Shown here in pieces: positions 63,797 through 64,000 of a stretch of 64,000 nt of DNA; within the stretch, counting starts at the first letter, position 1, and every line of letters starts with the position of its first letter. Origin of the DNA: Deltaproteobacteria bacterium (lineage in GTDB: Bacteria; Desulfobacterota; Binatia; UTPRO1). The position numbers and the translations under genes are program-made. The notes beneath the pieces were generated by a model. That model was not told where the DNA came from, searched no databases, and worked only from the letters and a program-made list of their open reading frames with translations. The stretch is taken from contig JADYZW010000059.1 in NCBI GenBank assembly GCA_020852955.1, positions 62,001-126,000 of the forward strand. The letters run 5' to 3'.

Positions 63797-64000
63797 CGCC
63801 GGCTCTCCTGGATCCCGAGCGTCGCGCGCTCGAGGATGGCCTCGCAGAGATCTCCGAAGTCCATGCCGACGTGCTTGGCGATCAGCGGCAGATAGGAGAG
63901 CGTGGTGAGCCCGGGCAGGGAGTTCAGCTCGATGAGGTACGGGCGCCGTCCGTGCACGCGGAGGTCCACCCGGCTGTAGGCGCCGCCGCCGAGCGCCGCG
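63793..64000 (-). CDS. ddl: D-alanine-D-alanine ligase, C-terminal part (cut by window edge)
   Basis: Only about 68 C-terminal residues are inside the window; the gene continues beyond 64000. YSRVDLRVHGRRPYLIELNS and LPGLTTLSYLPLIAKHVGMD are the magnesium-binding and substrate-binding end of Ddl. Its TGA overlaps the ftsQ ATG. It makes the D-Ala-D-Ala dipeptide for peptidoglycan. Position at the head of ftsQ-ftsA-ftsZ is standard for the dcw cluster. Confidence 0.9.
   Translation of the reverse strand, partial: AALGGGAYSRVDLRVHGRRPYLIELNSLPGLTTLSYLPLIAKHVGMDFGDLCEAILERATLGIQESRR

Overview
This is a very GC-rich bacterial chromosome segment with strong G/C bias at third codon positions, which is why long antisense reading frames mirror most genes. 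It carries an outer-membrane porin, several lipoproteins, a diheme cytochrome c peroxidase, a sigma-54 activator, a sigma-54 type promoter, a MotA/MotB stator pair and a ddl-ftsQ-ftsA-ftsZ division cluster. Together these suggest a free-living, aerobic or microaerobic Gram-negative of the former Deltaproteobacteria (Desulfobacterota or Binatota-like). The taxonomic call is inference. No rRNA, CRISPR array, prophage or intact insertion sequence was seen.

Layout. 0.2-4.9 kb: two tandem ATP/ADP-translocase-like carriers, the second fused to HEAT-type repeats and a cyclic-nucleotide-binding domain; a third paralogue lies at 23.4 kb. 4.9-14.2 kb: a block of five exported proteins. They are a His-tailed protein, a class A beta-lactamase-like/kinase-like fusion, a signal-peptide-bearing dikinase related to glucan water dikinase or PEP synthase, and two L,D-transpeptidase-like proteins with EF-hand-like loops. 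This block is the most unusual part of the window. 14-19 kb: an MFS carrier, small conserved proteins, a Cys/His-rich lipoprotein and an operon of GGCT-like protein, SDR and exported histidine phosphatase. 19-21.5 kb: phosphoglucomutase flanked by two decayed PIN-domain toxin remnants. 21.5-28.3 kb: secreted and membrane proteins including the cytochrome c peroxidase, a GT39-like glycosyltransferase and a solute-binding protein.

28.4-28.9 kb: four tRNA genes (Pro, Arg, His, Lys in transcription order). 29-32 kb: rdgB-rph, divergent from a receiver-less sigma-54 activator followed by a stand-alone receiver. 32-41 kb: housekeeping genes (dusB, amidase, gltA, hemE, hemD, FKBP isomerase, ferric-reductase-like protein, RecB-type nuclease). 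41-49 kb: two PlsC-like acyltransferases, uppP, a sigma-54 promoter driving porin-PII-receiver genes, and an ArsA/Get3-like ATPase pair. 49-57 kb: ATP-grasp ligase, APH-like kinase, PH/zinc-ribbon protein, crotonase, acpS, B12-type radical SAM protein and pirin. 57-64 kb: motA-motB, small proteins and ftsZ-ftsA-ftsQ-ddl (ddl is cut by the window edge).

Themes. Envelope construction recurs (uppP, acyltransferases, L,D-transpeptidase-like proteins, Ddl, Fts proteins), as does tight operon packing with ATGA, GTGA and TGATG overlaps. Start codons are often GTG and sometimes TTG, so several starts are judged from ribosome-binding sites rather than certain.
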